Assembly: GCA_036272735.1 (NCBI GenBank)
Contig: DATAYF010000630.1
Location: 1 to 12,078, forward strand
Reading direction: 5' to 3'
Length of the DNA stretch: 12,078 nt
DNA from: DATAYF01 sp036272735
GTDB lineage: Bacteria > Chloroflexota > Ktedonobacteria > Ktedonobacterales > Ktedonobacteraceae
The notes under the pieces were generated by a model. It did not search any database, had not been told where the DNA came from, and saw only the letters and a program-made list of their open reading frames with translations. The position numbers and the translations under genes are program-made. Shown piece by piece: positions 6,796-12,078 of this stretch (positions are counted from its first letter, which is position 1; each line of letters begins with the position of its first letter).

Positions 6796-7542
6796 CTAAC
6801 GCACACCAGGGTTGCCGGCACACAGTTCGGCGGCGCGTCGCCATGCCGTCATCTCCTCGCCGTGCGACTCCTGCTGAAAACGATAATCGTGCTTACGGAT
6901 GAGCTCTCGCACCTCCGCCAACACGCGTTGCACACACGCCTGTTGGCACTCGACCAGGATGTGATAGCACGCGGGAAAGCGTGTGTGCATGTATTGAGTA
7001 GCCTGCATGTAATGTAAACGACACACGCCCGTGGATTGACGAAGCAGGGATGGCATCTGCTCCGTTTGCAGCAGAGGTACCAGGCGCTCGATCAGGCGCT
7101 GCTCGGCACGAGTGCGTATCTGGCAGAAAGGACACTGTTCAGAGTGCCCTGTGAGTTGCGTGTGATCAACAGATCCGCCAGGCTGCAACAGGTGCTTGAT
7201 CTCCAGCAGCCAGTTTCTATCGGATGATTCCTGAGATGAATTGGTCTGCTCCCGTGCCAGGTCGTGTTCCATCTCGCTGAGGATGTTTTCATAGACGACG
7301 GCGAGTTGGAAGGCGCTGTTACGCTGAGCAAGTTGCCAGGTATGCAATGAACAGAATCCGCGTATGCGTGTGAGCAGCGCCCGCTGTTCTCGATCAGTGA
7401 AGCCCTCGTAGCTCCAGGTCTCCATCGCCGCCGCCACCCGTTCCAGCACGACCGTACACAGGGGACAACCTTCACGCTGGCAAGCTTGTTTGAGCGCTTC
7501 CGCTTCCTGTGAATGGTCCTCGCGTGGCTTTGCCTGATGCAT
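6796..7542 (-). CDS. Protein with two CxxC...CxxH repeats, probable metal-binding protein of unknown function
   Basis: This is a 248-residue protein with no signal peptide or membrane helix. It holds two copies of one unit. The first is C26-P-L-C29, 34 residues, then C64-S-L-H67; the second is C137-P-F-C140, 33 residues, then C174-R-L-H177. Each CxxC is preceded by a short basic or acidic stretch, and each CxxH is followed by a helix. Two sets of four Cys/Cys/Cys/His ligands with matched spacing suggest two zinc (or iron) sites from an internal duplication. The pattern resembles DUF6062-like proteins, but I cannot confirm that. The reading frame extends upstream to 7653. I chose ATG 7542 because AAGGA lies before it, a strong promoter lies between it and 7614, and the longer form would overlap the CHAP gene. 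Other cysteines (near residues 192, 199, 203 and 241) are not part of the repeat. Confidence 0.75.
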   Translation of the reverse strand: MHQAKPREDHSQEAEALKQACQREGCPLCTVVLERVAAAMETWSYEGFTDREQRALLTRIRGFCSLHTWQLAQRNSAFQLAVVYENILSEMEHDLAREQTNSSQESSDRNWLLEIKHLLQPGGSVDHTQLTGHSEQCPFCQIRTRAEQRLIERLVPLLQTEQMPSLLRQSTGVCRLHYMQATQYMHTRFPACYHILVECQQACVQRVLAEVRELIRKHDYRFQQESHGEEMTAWRRAAELCAGNPGVR

Positions 7543-7585
7543 ATTGTTTATTCCTTGGGGGGGAAATCTCTCTGTTTTCTCGTCT

Positions 7586-7614
7586 AGTATAGAAACAGCA
7601 TCCAGGAAAGTCAA
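7586..7614 (-). promoter_or_regulatory. Strong housekeeping-type promoter for the CxxC-repeat gene
   Basis: On the minus strand TTGACT (7609-7614), a 17-bp spacer and TATACT (7586-7591) make a near-consensus promoter. It fills the 79-bp gap after the CHAP gene, with a leader of about 37 nt. It supports ATG 7542 as the start of the downstream gene. Confidence 0.65.
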
Positions 7615-7621
7615 GGTAGCG

Positions 7622-8506
7622 TTAGTGTCCGGGTGCCCAGACAAACGACACACCAGGACCAGGAGTAAAGGTCACATACGTCGTGCTTGCCCAGCCACCA
7701 CCCCAATTCCAATTACTGGTCAGCACGCTCCCATCGGGGTTCACCCGCTCGACAACGGCTACATGCCCATAGCCACCCGCACCCTGGACAAAGGGCTGAA
7801 GCACAAGAATAGAGGAGACACGCGGCGTACCCGAAACCACCCAACCACTTTGTATCGCCCCACTCGCCCACTGAGCGGCATTCCCCAGCCAGGGCACCCA
7901 TAACCCTGTCAGATCGTGATAATGCATATTGGCCCAGTAGGTGCACTGCCCGTAAAAAAAGCGGTCCAGGCCACCCCCACCCAGGATCGGAGCCCCAGGA
8001 ACATCCGCAAATTGCCCCGTATTCGCACCAGGATCAAAGCCATCCTGCGTCACAGCCGTGGCCGTCGCTTCATCCTGGGAAATTACGCTGGAATTGATGC
8101 TCCGAGAACTGGCAACTGTATCCGAGTTGGTCTGCCATAAATCAAAGACGCTGTGCCCCCCGCTATTCAAGGGAGAGGCCATAACCAGCGTGGTGATAAC
8201 GAACAGCACCAGCAGAGCCGAAATAGAGAAATGCAATAGGAGACGGTGATGTTTTTTGTGCAGAAGAAGCAGCGGATCAGTATCTAATTTGCCAGAGCCG
8301 TGAATAACCACAGCATCACGCAACGCACTCGTATTTTTCACCTCCGACGTCGACGTACCAAGTTGTAAAGCCTGTAATTTTTGGGTAGCCGCTGGCGAAA
8401 TAGCCATATCCGCACGCGACAACCTCGGCTCGTGAGTCGCCGCTGGTTCAGCCCTAAATTCAGCGTTATCCCCCCCACTTTGTCGTGGATCCTTCAATAA
8501 CGACAT
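7622..8506 (-). CDS. Membrane-anchored CHAP-domain hydrolase, paralogue A
   Basis: This is a 294-residue protein. Residues 1-88 are a polar, probably disordered cytoplasmic tail ending in a basic patch (HKKHHR). A single helix at about 90-111 then anchors the protein, with the rest outside. After a linker, a CHAP domain (about 180-290) shows the catalytic cysteine in FFYGQC(188)TYWA, histidine in GYGH(248)VAVVE, and the polar triad residue in TSNWNW (N265 or N267). CHAP enzymes cleave peptidoglycan stem peptides or amide bonds, so a wall-remodelling or lytic role outside the cell is likely. There is no SH3b or LysM wall-binding domain. The frame extends to a TTG at 8512, but ATG 8506 has GAGAGGG seven bases upstream and gives the same MSLL start as the paralogue. 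No terminator follows, so read-through into the CxxC gene is possible. Confidence 0.85.
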   Translation of the reverse strand: MSLLKDPRQSGGDNAEFRAEPAATHEPRLSRADMAISPAATQKLQALQLGTSTSEVKNTSALRDAVVIHGSGKLDTDPLLLLHKKHHRLLLHFSISALLVLFVITTLVMASPLNSGGHSVFDLWQTNSDTVASSRSINSSVISQDEATATAVTQDGFDPGANTGQFADVPGAPILGGGGLDRFFYGQCTYWANMHYHDLTGLWVPWLGNAAQWASGAIQSGWVVSGTPRVSSILVLQPFVQGAGGYGHVAVVERVNPDGSVLTSNWNWGGGWASTTYVTFTPGPGVSFVWAPGH

Positions 8507-8576
8507 ACACAATCCCTCTCCACCTGACCCAACTAGTTAACCCGATGTGCAACTAGATATTACTCTACTAGAATGC

Positions 8577-8632
8577 ACTTTACTCAGGAGCAGGTCACTG
8601 GTCAAGCAGAGGTGGATTGACCGTAGGACTAT
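8577..8632 (-). promoter_or_regulatory. Promoter and upstream element of CHAP gene A
   Basis: On the minus strand TTGACC (8600-8605), a 17-bp spacer and TAAAGT (8577-8582) lie 70 bp before the ATG. The element TAGGACTAT (plus-strand reading, 8624-8632) lies 18 bp upstream of the -35. The 10-mer ACTTTACTCA (8577-8586), the 8-mer GGTCAAGC (8600-8607) and the upstream 9-mer all recur at the paralogous gene. Confidence 0.6.
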
Positions 8633-8687
8633 CAGACTATAAGCCCAACAGCACATTTACCGGGGAATTGATGATTTTCGAAGTAAA

Positions 8688-8728
8688 CACGAAAAGAGCA
8701 GGCAATAACAGTACCTGCTCTTTTCGTG
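8688..8728 (-). terminator. Hairpin terminator of CHAP gene B
   Basis: CACGAAAAGAGCAGG (8688-8702) and CCTGCTCTTTTCGTG (8714-8728) form a perfect 15-bp stem with an 11-nt loop, 19 bases after the stop codon on the minus strand. The minus-strand sequence after the stem is TTTACTT. Confidence 0.7.
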
Positions 8729-8747
8729 AAAAATAGCTATTTTGATA

Positions 8748-9800
8748 CTAGTAGGTGAGGAAGCTGACGCCAGGACCTGGTCTAAAGGTCACATACGTCG
8801 TGTATGCGCCACTACCAGCCCAGTTCCAGTTGCTCGTCGATACCGAACCATCAGGATTAATACCCTCCACGATAGCAACGTGTCCGTAGCCACCGGCACC
8901 TTGTACACCTGGTTGCAACACAATGATCGAGTGCAATACAGGGGTAAAAGAAACGTTCCAACCGTAGCTATAAGCACCCTGCTGCCATTGCCAGGCATCG
9001 CCTAACCAGGGAACATAATGACCGGAGAGTTCATGATAGCGCATATTGGCCCAGTAGGTGCACTGTCCATAGAAGAAGCGACCCAGGCCACCCTGGTTCG
9101 CACCGACAGGGGCCACCGGCACATAGGAGCCATACTGACCAGTGTTGGCACCGCTATCGTGTCCATCTTGCATGACAGCGGTAGCCGTCGCAGCCTGTTG
9201 GGAAACCAGACTGGAATTCATGGCGTTATTCTTCGCCGTGCTTGATTTCGGCTGAAATAAGCTCAAACCACCTTGGCCATGACTGATGGGAGATGCAAGC
9301 ACGAGAGCACCAGCTACCAGCACTACCAGCAGCGTCGCGACCGAAATATGCGTCAACATGCGTGCGCGACCGCCACTGCGAGGAGGCATGACCCCAGAGC
9401 TTTTCTTGCCCGTGCTCGGAATGAGCACCGGCTGACGCTGCTGGGCATTGGCATGCACTAATGTAGAGGGCATTGGCGTGATAGGAGCCAGGGCACCGGT
9501 CTGCGCCAGGTGTTGAGTGACCGCGGGCGTGAGCATGAAATTAGCGGATGACTGATTCGTGCCAGAGGATGACACGTTCGGCATTCCTTCGGCTGGCGTG
9601 ACCGGCTCAGAAAAGTTCTGGTTTGCAGACGACGAGGAGAAATCAAGCTGCGGAACCTGATGCTCATTGAAGTCAAACGAGGGGCCACCGGGGAAAGGCG
9701 CCTGGTCTACAGATGTTTGTTCCATCAACTGCCCGGTAGTCGTTTGCGTTCCGCCATTATGCTGTACTCTATCATTTGCACGACTATCTAGTAACGACAT
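8748..9800 (-). CDS. Membrane-anchored CHAP-domain hydrolase, paralogue B
   Basis: This 350-residue protein has the same plan as the neighbouring CHAP protein but a longer cytoplasmic tail (1-148, rich in Ser, Gln, Pro and Asn, probably disordered). It has one membrane helix at about 150-170 and a CHAP domain at about 236-347. Catalytic positions are C247 in FFYGQCTYWAN, H307 in GYGHVAIVE, and N324 or N326 in TSNWNW. The post-membrane linker shares a conserved ATATAV-x-QDG-x-D-x-GANTGQ stretch with the paralogue, so the two genes arose by duplication. The ATG is preceded by AAGGG seven bases upstream, in almost the same context as paralogue A (AGGGATTRYGTATGTCG). A hairpin terminator follows, so this gene is transcribed separately from paralogue A, from a matching promoter. 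It probably acts on peptidoglycan at the outer face of the membrane. Confidence 0.87.
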   Translation of the reverse strand: MSLLDSRANDRVQHNGGTQTTTGQLMEQTSVDQAPFPGGPSFDFNEHQVPQLDFSSSSANQNFSEPVTPAEGMPNVSSSGTNQSSANFMLTPAVTQHLAQTGALAPITPMPSTLVHANAQQRQPVLIPSTGKKSSGVMPPRSGGRARMLTHISVATLLVVLVAGALVLASPISHGQGGLSLFQPKSSTAKNNAMNSSLVSQQAATATAVMQDGHDSGANTGQYGSYVPVAPVGANQGGLGRFFYGQCTYWANMRYHELSGHYVPWLGDAWQWQQGAYSYGWNVSFTPVLHSIIVLQPGVQGAGGYGHVAIVEGINPDGSVSTSNWNWAGSGAYTTYVTFRPGPGVSFLTY

Positions 9801-9883
9801 ACGTAATCCCTTCAGACATATAAGCTATTCTTAAACCACCTTGCCGCCGCCACTCTCTACGTCACACTCAGCATCTGAATAAG

Positions 9884-9939
9884 ACTTTACTCAAAAATGC
9901 CTCAAACGGTCAAGCTGCCTATGCTACACCTAGGACTAT
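9884..9939 (-). promoter_or_regulatory. Promoter and upstream element of CHAP gene B
   Basis: On the minus strand TTGACC (9908-9913), an 18-bp spacer and TAAAGT (9884-9889) lie 83 bp before the ATG. TAGGACTAT (9931-9939) sits 17 bp upstream of the -35. Shared words with CHAP gene A are ACTTTACTCA (9884-9893), GGTCAAGC (9908-9915) and TAGGACTAT. Confidence 0.6.
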
Positions 9940-10163
9940 ATAGCTACATGCAAATAACTTCTCCACCAGATACCAATGGATAGTCGTTTGCTTATGCAAT
10001 ACCTGATTTTCAGAAACCATACATTGTAGCAACCGCAACCTCGCAGACTGAGGTATAATAGGAAATATTTTCAAGGCGCTATTCTGCGCAGAGTCATTCA
10101 AATGTGGGGGCGTAGAGGCGCGATCTCATAACTGCGAACTTAGCCCTTCTCAGCAGGATCGTT

Positions 10164-10231
10164 AAGGGCCGCTGCCCTTGACCGGGGTGTGGGGTGTCCC
10201 CACCCATCCCCCCTCAGCCGCCGAAGGTGGC
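10164..10231. repeat. Cluster of three small GC-rich hairpins, possible interspersed repeat
   Basis: Three stems lie within 68 bp: AAGGGC-CGCT-GCCCTT (10164-10179), GTGGGG-TGT-CCCCAC (10189-10203) and GCCGCC-GAA-GGTGGC (10217-10231, one G-U pair). The block is far more GC-rich than its flanks and GGGGTGT is repeated in it. This looks like a REP- or MITE-type element inserted upstream of the sedolisin gene, but no second copy is in the window. Confidence 0.4.
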
Positions 10232-10266
10232 AAGCAACATACATAGGCACATGCAAATAGTGGCAA

Positions 10267-10294
10267 CAGACATATACAAGAAGCAGGCTACAAT
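10267..10294 (+). promoter_or_regulatory. Candidate promoter for the sedolisin gene
   Basis: CAGACA (10267-10272) and TACAAT (10289-10294) are 16 bp apart and would give a leader of about 78 nt. A TAATAT close to the ATG (near 10357) is an alternative -10 but would leave almost no leader. Confidence 0.35.
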
Positions 10295-10378
10295 AGAAGA
10301 AGGAGCAGCCGAATAGTAGCAACACATTCCCACGATTCAATTGCAGCATAAGCTTGCTAATATGGCTAGGAGCACAAT

Positions 10379-11728
10379 ATGACACACACACAGCGGCGTA
10401 TTTTTCTCGTCCTTATCGCGTTCCTCTTACTACTCATGAGCGCGTGCCAGACATCGGCGACGAGCAACACAACGCATAACACCAACAATGGCACGGCAGC
10501 AACCGTGCCGAAGCCGGTACCACCAACACTGCTGCCAAACGAGGGCATCGACAAGTGCCCCACGGCCCTTGACAGCATACCAGGATGCCTGACACCACAC
10601 CAGTTGCGCGAAGCATACGGGGTTGAAAACCTCTACAAGAAGGGCTGGACCGGCAAAGGACAAACCGTCATCGACGTTGTTTCATTTGGTAGTCCAACCT
10701 TGAAGCAAGACATGGACACATACGACCAGACCTTTGGCCTGCCCCCCATCGATCTGCAGGTTATCTCGCCATTACACGAGACAGAATACAATCCTGGAAA
10801 TAGCAGAAGCGACAAGGCAGGCTGGGCCGGTGAGACGACGCTGGATGTGCAGGTTATTCACGCGATCGCCCCCGAAGCCAAGGTTATAGTGATGACCAGT
10901 CCTGTAGCCGAGACGGAAGGCACGGTCGGCCTACCGGAATTCCTTCAACTAGAGCAGTATGCCATTGATCACCATCTTGGCTCCATCTTCTCGCAGAGTT
11001 GGGGCGCTTCCGAACTGACGCTGCAAGATCAGAAAGGGCAGCAAGAACTACAAAAGTGGAACGCCTTCTACCTGCAAGCTACTATGCTCAAAGGGATGAC
11101 CATTTTCAATTCTTCCGGTGACAATGGGGCTGCCGATTATAGCGACCTTCAGAGCAAACACCTCTCTACTACGCCCACGACCAGCTTCGCAGGCGATTCT
11201 CCGTGGGTAACTGCCGTAGGTGGCACCACTCTGACGCATACAGGCACGAACTTTACTGAGCAAGCCTGGAGCAATAGCGGCGGCGGTTTCAGCCGTTTCT
11301 ACATGACTCCTGACTATCAGAAAAATCTGCCAGCAGACGCACAGAGTCAGGCGAAGAATCGGCGTGGCGTGCCCGACGTTGCCGCCGACGCCAACCCCAA
11401 CACAGGAATGGCCGTGTATCAAGGTGGAATGTGGAACGCGGGCGGCGGCACAAGCGCGTCGGCCCCCGTATGGGCGGGCCTGATGGCGATTGCTAACCAG
11501 ATGGCCGGTCATCCCCTGGGCTTCATTAACCCGGCGCTTTACAAGCTGGCGTCCCAACCTGCCACCTACGCGCGGGATTTCCACGATGTCACCCAGGGCA
11601 ACAATTCTTTCCCCCCGGCTAACGTGCAAGGCTACGCGGCCGCTAAGGGGTGGGACGCGGTCACCGGCCTGGGAACGCCCAACGCCGAGAACCTGCTCCC
11701 CGACCTCGTCGCTGCTATGCATAAATAA
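10379..11728 (+). CDS. Sedolisin (S53) family serine-carboxyl peptidase, predicted lipoprotein without a prodomain
   Basis: This is a 449-residue protein. An N-terminal signal (TQRRIFLVLIAFLLLLMSAC) with a lipobox-like M-S-A-C suggests lipidation at C23, followed by a Thr/Asn-rich tether to about residue 50. The catalytic domain spans about 72-445. It has the S53 Glu and Asp in GWAGE(152)TTLD(156), the oxyanion aspartate in SSGD(248)NGA, and the nucleophile in GGGTS(359)ASAP. A C-terminal calcium site is likely from D403-V-T-x-G-x-N and GWD(426)AVTGLG. Sedolisins are endopeptidases, mostly active at acidic pH. The usual N-terminal activation domain of about 170 residues is missing; only about 50 residues separate the lipid site from the catalytic domain. 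The ATG has AGGAG six bases upstream. It is transcribed divergently from the CHAP genes and ends at a strong hairpin, so it is monocistronic. Confidence 0.9.
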   Translation: MTHTQRRIFLVLIAFLLLLMSACQTSATSNTTHNTNNGTAATVPKPVPPTLLPNEGIDKCPTALDSIPGCLTPHQLREAYGVENLYKKGWTGKGQTVIDVVSFGSPTLKQDMDTYDQTFGLPPIDLQVISPLHETEYNPGNSRSDKAGWAGETTLDVQVIHAIAPEAKVIVMTSPVAETEGTVGLPEFLQLEQYAIDHHLGSIFSQSWGASELTLQDQKGQQELQKWNAFYLQATMLKGMTIFNSSGDNGAADYSDLQSKHLSTTPTTSFAGDSPWVTAVGGTTLTHTGTNFTEQAWSNSGGGFSRFYMTPDYQKNLPADAQSQAKNRRGVPDVAADANPNTGMAVYQGGMWNAGGGTSASAPVWAGLMAIANQMAGHPLGFINPALYKLASQPATYARDFHDVTQGNNSFPPANVQGYAAAKGWDAVTGLGTPNAENLLPDLVAAMHK

Positions 11729-11731
11729 TGG

Positions 11732-11787
11732 AAATGCACAAAAGAGCGAGCTATCATTATAACGGTAGAGCGCTCTTTTGTGCATTT
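11732..11787 (+). terminator. Hairpin terminator of the sedolisin gene
   Basis: AAATGCACAAAAGAGCG (11732-11748) pairs perfectly with CGCTCTTTTGTGCATTT (11771-11787), a 17-bp stem with a 22-nt loop starting three bases after the stop. The 3' arm ends in TTTT. The core word AAAAGAGC is shared with the CHAP gene B terminator. Confidence 0.75.
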
Positions 11788-11794
11788 TAGCTAA

Positions 11795-11852
11795 CAATAC
11801 ATAGATACCTGCTGATGGCACCATGGTGCCATCAGCAGGTATCTATGTATTG
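11795..11852. repeat. 58-bp perfect palindrome with no loop
   Basis: CAATACATAGATACCTGCTG at 11795-11814 begins a 29-nt arm that is exactly reversed and complemented at 11824-11852, with CCATGG at the centre. It begins seven bases after the sedolisin terminator. It may be a second terminator for transcripts from the right, or a mobile-element relic. Confidence 0.85.
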
Positions 11853-12078
11853 CACATTTTCGTATTAAAATAACAGAAATACGCACATTCAACATAGTTG
11901 CGAAGCGGAGTCCCCTGGTTTCGAACCATGGGGAGGAAGCGCCGCCTCTTTTCTGGTGTTTTTGGAGCGCCTGTTCTAACATACAAGCGGAGGCTCAGGC
12001 ACTCTGGTTCACCAGAGAGAGACGGTTCGCCTCCACGGGACCTTTCCAATCAGAGGAACTAGATAGACAAACGTGATG
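11853..12078. other. Right-end region without a confident gene; possible TnpB 3'-end relic and structured leader
   Basis: A plus-strand frame without a start codon gives a short tail (C-E-A-E-S-P-G-F-E-P-W-G-G, then a stop at 11977-11979). It overlaps the hairpin TCCCCTGGTT-TCG-AACCATGGGGA (11911-11934, one bulge). Such a C-terminal tail over a GC hairpin recalls the 3' end of IS605-type tnpB genes and their guide RNAs, but the rest of the gene is absent. Next is a nested structure: an inner stem CTCTGG-TTCA-CCAGAG (12002-12017) inside GGAGGC (11989-11994) and GCCTCC (12029-12034). GAGGA (12053-12057) precedes GTG/ATG codons at 12073-12078, but the spacing is long for a start site. Confidence 0.3.

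Larger units (their letters stand above)
9940..10378. other. Divergent spacer between CHAP gene B and the sedolisin gene
   Basis: About 440 bp with no convincing gene. It contains an isolated TATAAT (10054-10059, +) without a -35 box, a GC-rich block of three hairpins (10164-10231) and the sedolisin promoter candidate. Minus-strand open frames here have no ribosome site and look like chance. Confidence 0.5.

Noticed and set aside
7092..7475. Other open frames across the CxxC-repeat gene
   Set aside because: They are shadows. The duplicated Cys/His pattern in the chosen frame identifies the real gene.
7543..7653. N-terminal extension of the CxxC-repeat gene
   Set aside because: It would overlap the end of the CHAP gene and translate through a near-consensus promoter. 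ATG 7542 has a ribosome site.
9919..10101. Minus-strand 60-codon frame upstream of CHAP gene B
   Set aside because: It covers the conserved upstream promoter element, and has no ribosome site or recognisable motif.
10180..10220. G-quadruplex in the GC-rich block
   Set aside because: The minus strand has only three clear G-runs of three or more close together before pairing bases intervene. Hairpins explain the block better.
11048..11824. Minus-strand 258-codon open frame
   Set aside because: It lies opposite the sedolisin gene, whose catalytic motifs prove the plus strand is coding. It has no recognisable motif.
11890..11960. tRNA-like GGTTTCGAACC sequence
   Set aside because: No acceptor stem, D-arm or anticodon arm can be formed around it on either strand. 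The T-arm likeness is accidental.

Overview
The window reads like a chromosomal segment of a mid-to-high-GC, Gram-positive-like bacterium. My best guess is a Ktedonobacteria-type member of the Chloroflexota. The basis is a mix of a YvcK/CofD-like protein, a GYD protein, large MocR-type regulators, surface CHAP hydrolases with a single N-terminal membrane anchor, a sedolisin lipoprotein, long intergenic spacers and frequent long hairpins. This is inference from gene style, not from a marker gene.

Layout. Bases 1-87 are the last 28 codons of a gene whose tail looks like a response-regulator receiver domain, closed by a 15-bp hairpin. About 800 bp without a convincing gene follow. A YvcK-like protein (951-1979, +) converges on a GYD-domain protein (2045-2338, -), with a perfect 21-bp inverted repeat between them. 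Next come two minus-strand genes: a protein with a gamma-glutamylcyclotransferase-like domain joined to four membrane helices (2464-3981), preceded by an eIF-2B-like/ribose-1,5-bisphosphate-isomerase-like protein (4080-4970). A divergent spacer with a 12-bp palindrome leads to a MocR/PdxR-type GntR-aminotransferase regulator (5190-6779, +). It converges on a small protein with two CxxC...CxxH repeats (6796-7542, -).

The accessory-looking part is 6796-11728. It holds two paralogous membrane-anchored CHAP hydrolases on the minus strand (7622-8506 and 8748-9800), then a divergent prodomain-less sedolisin (S53) lipoprotein (10379-11728, +). The two CHAP genes share both coding architecture and a three-block upstream region: a TAGGACTAT element, a TTGACC -35 box and a TAAAGT -10 box at nearly the same spacing. 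They therefore probably respond to the same signal. With the sedolisin, this makes a cell-surface hydrolase cluster: two predicted peptidoglycan hydrolases and one probably acid-active endopeptidase.

The right end (11729-12078) has no confident gene. It contains the sedolisin terminator, a 58-bp perfect palindrome with no loop, a short open tail beside a GC hairpin that may be a transposon (TnpB) relic, and a two-stem structure. I found no CRISPR array, tRNA, rRNA or complete insertion sequence.
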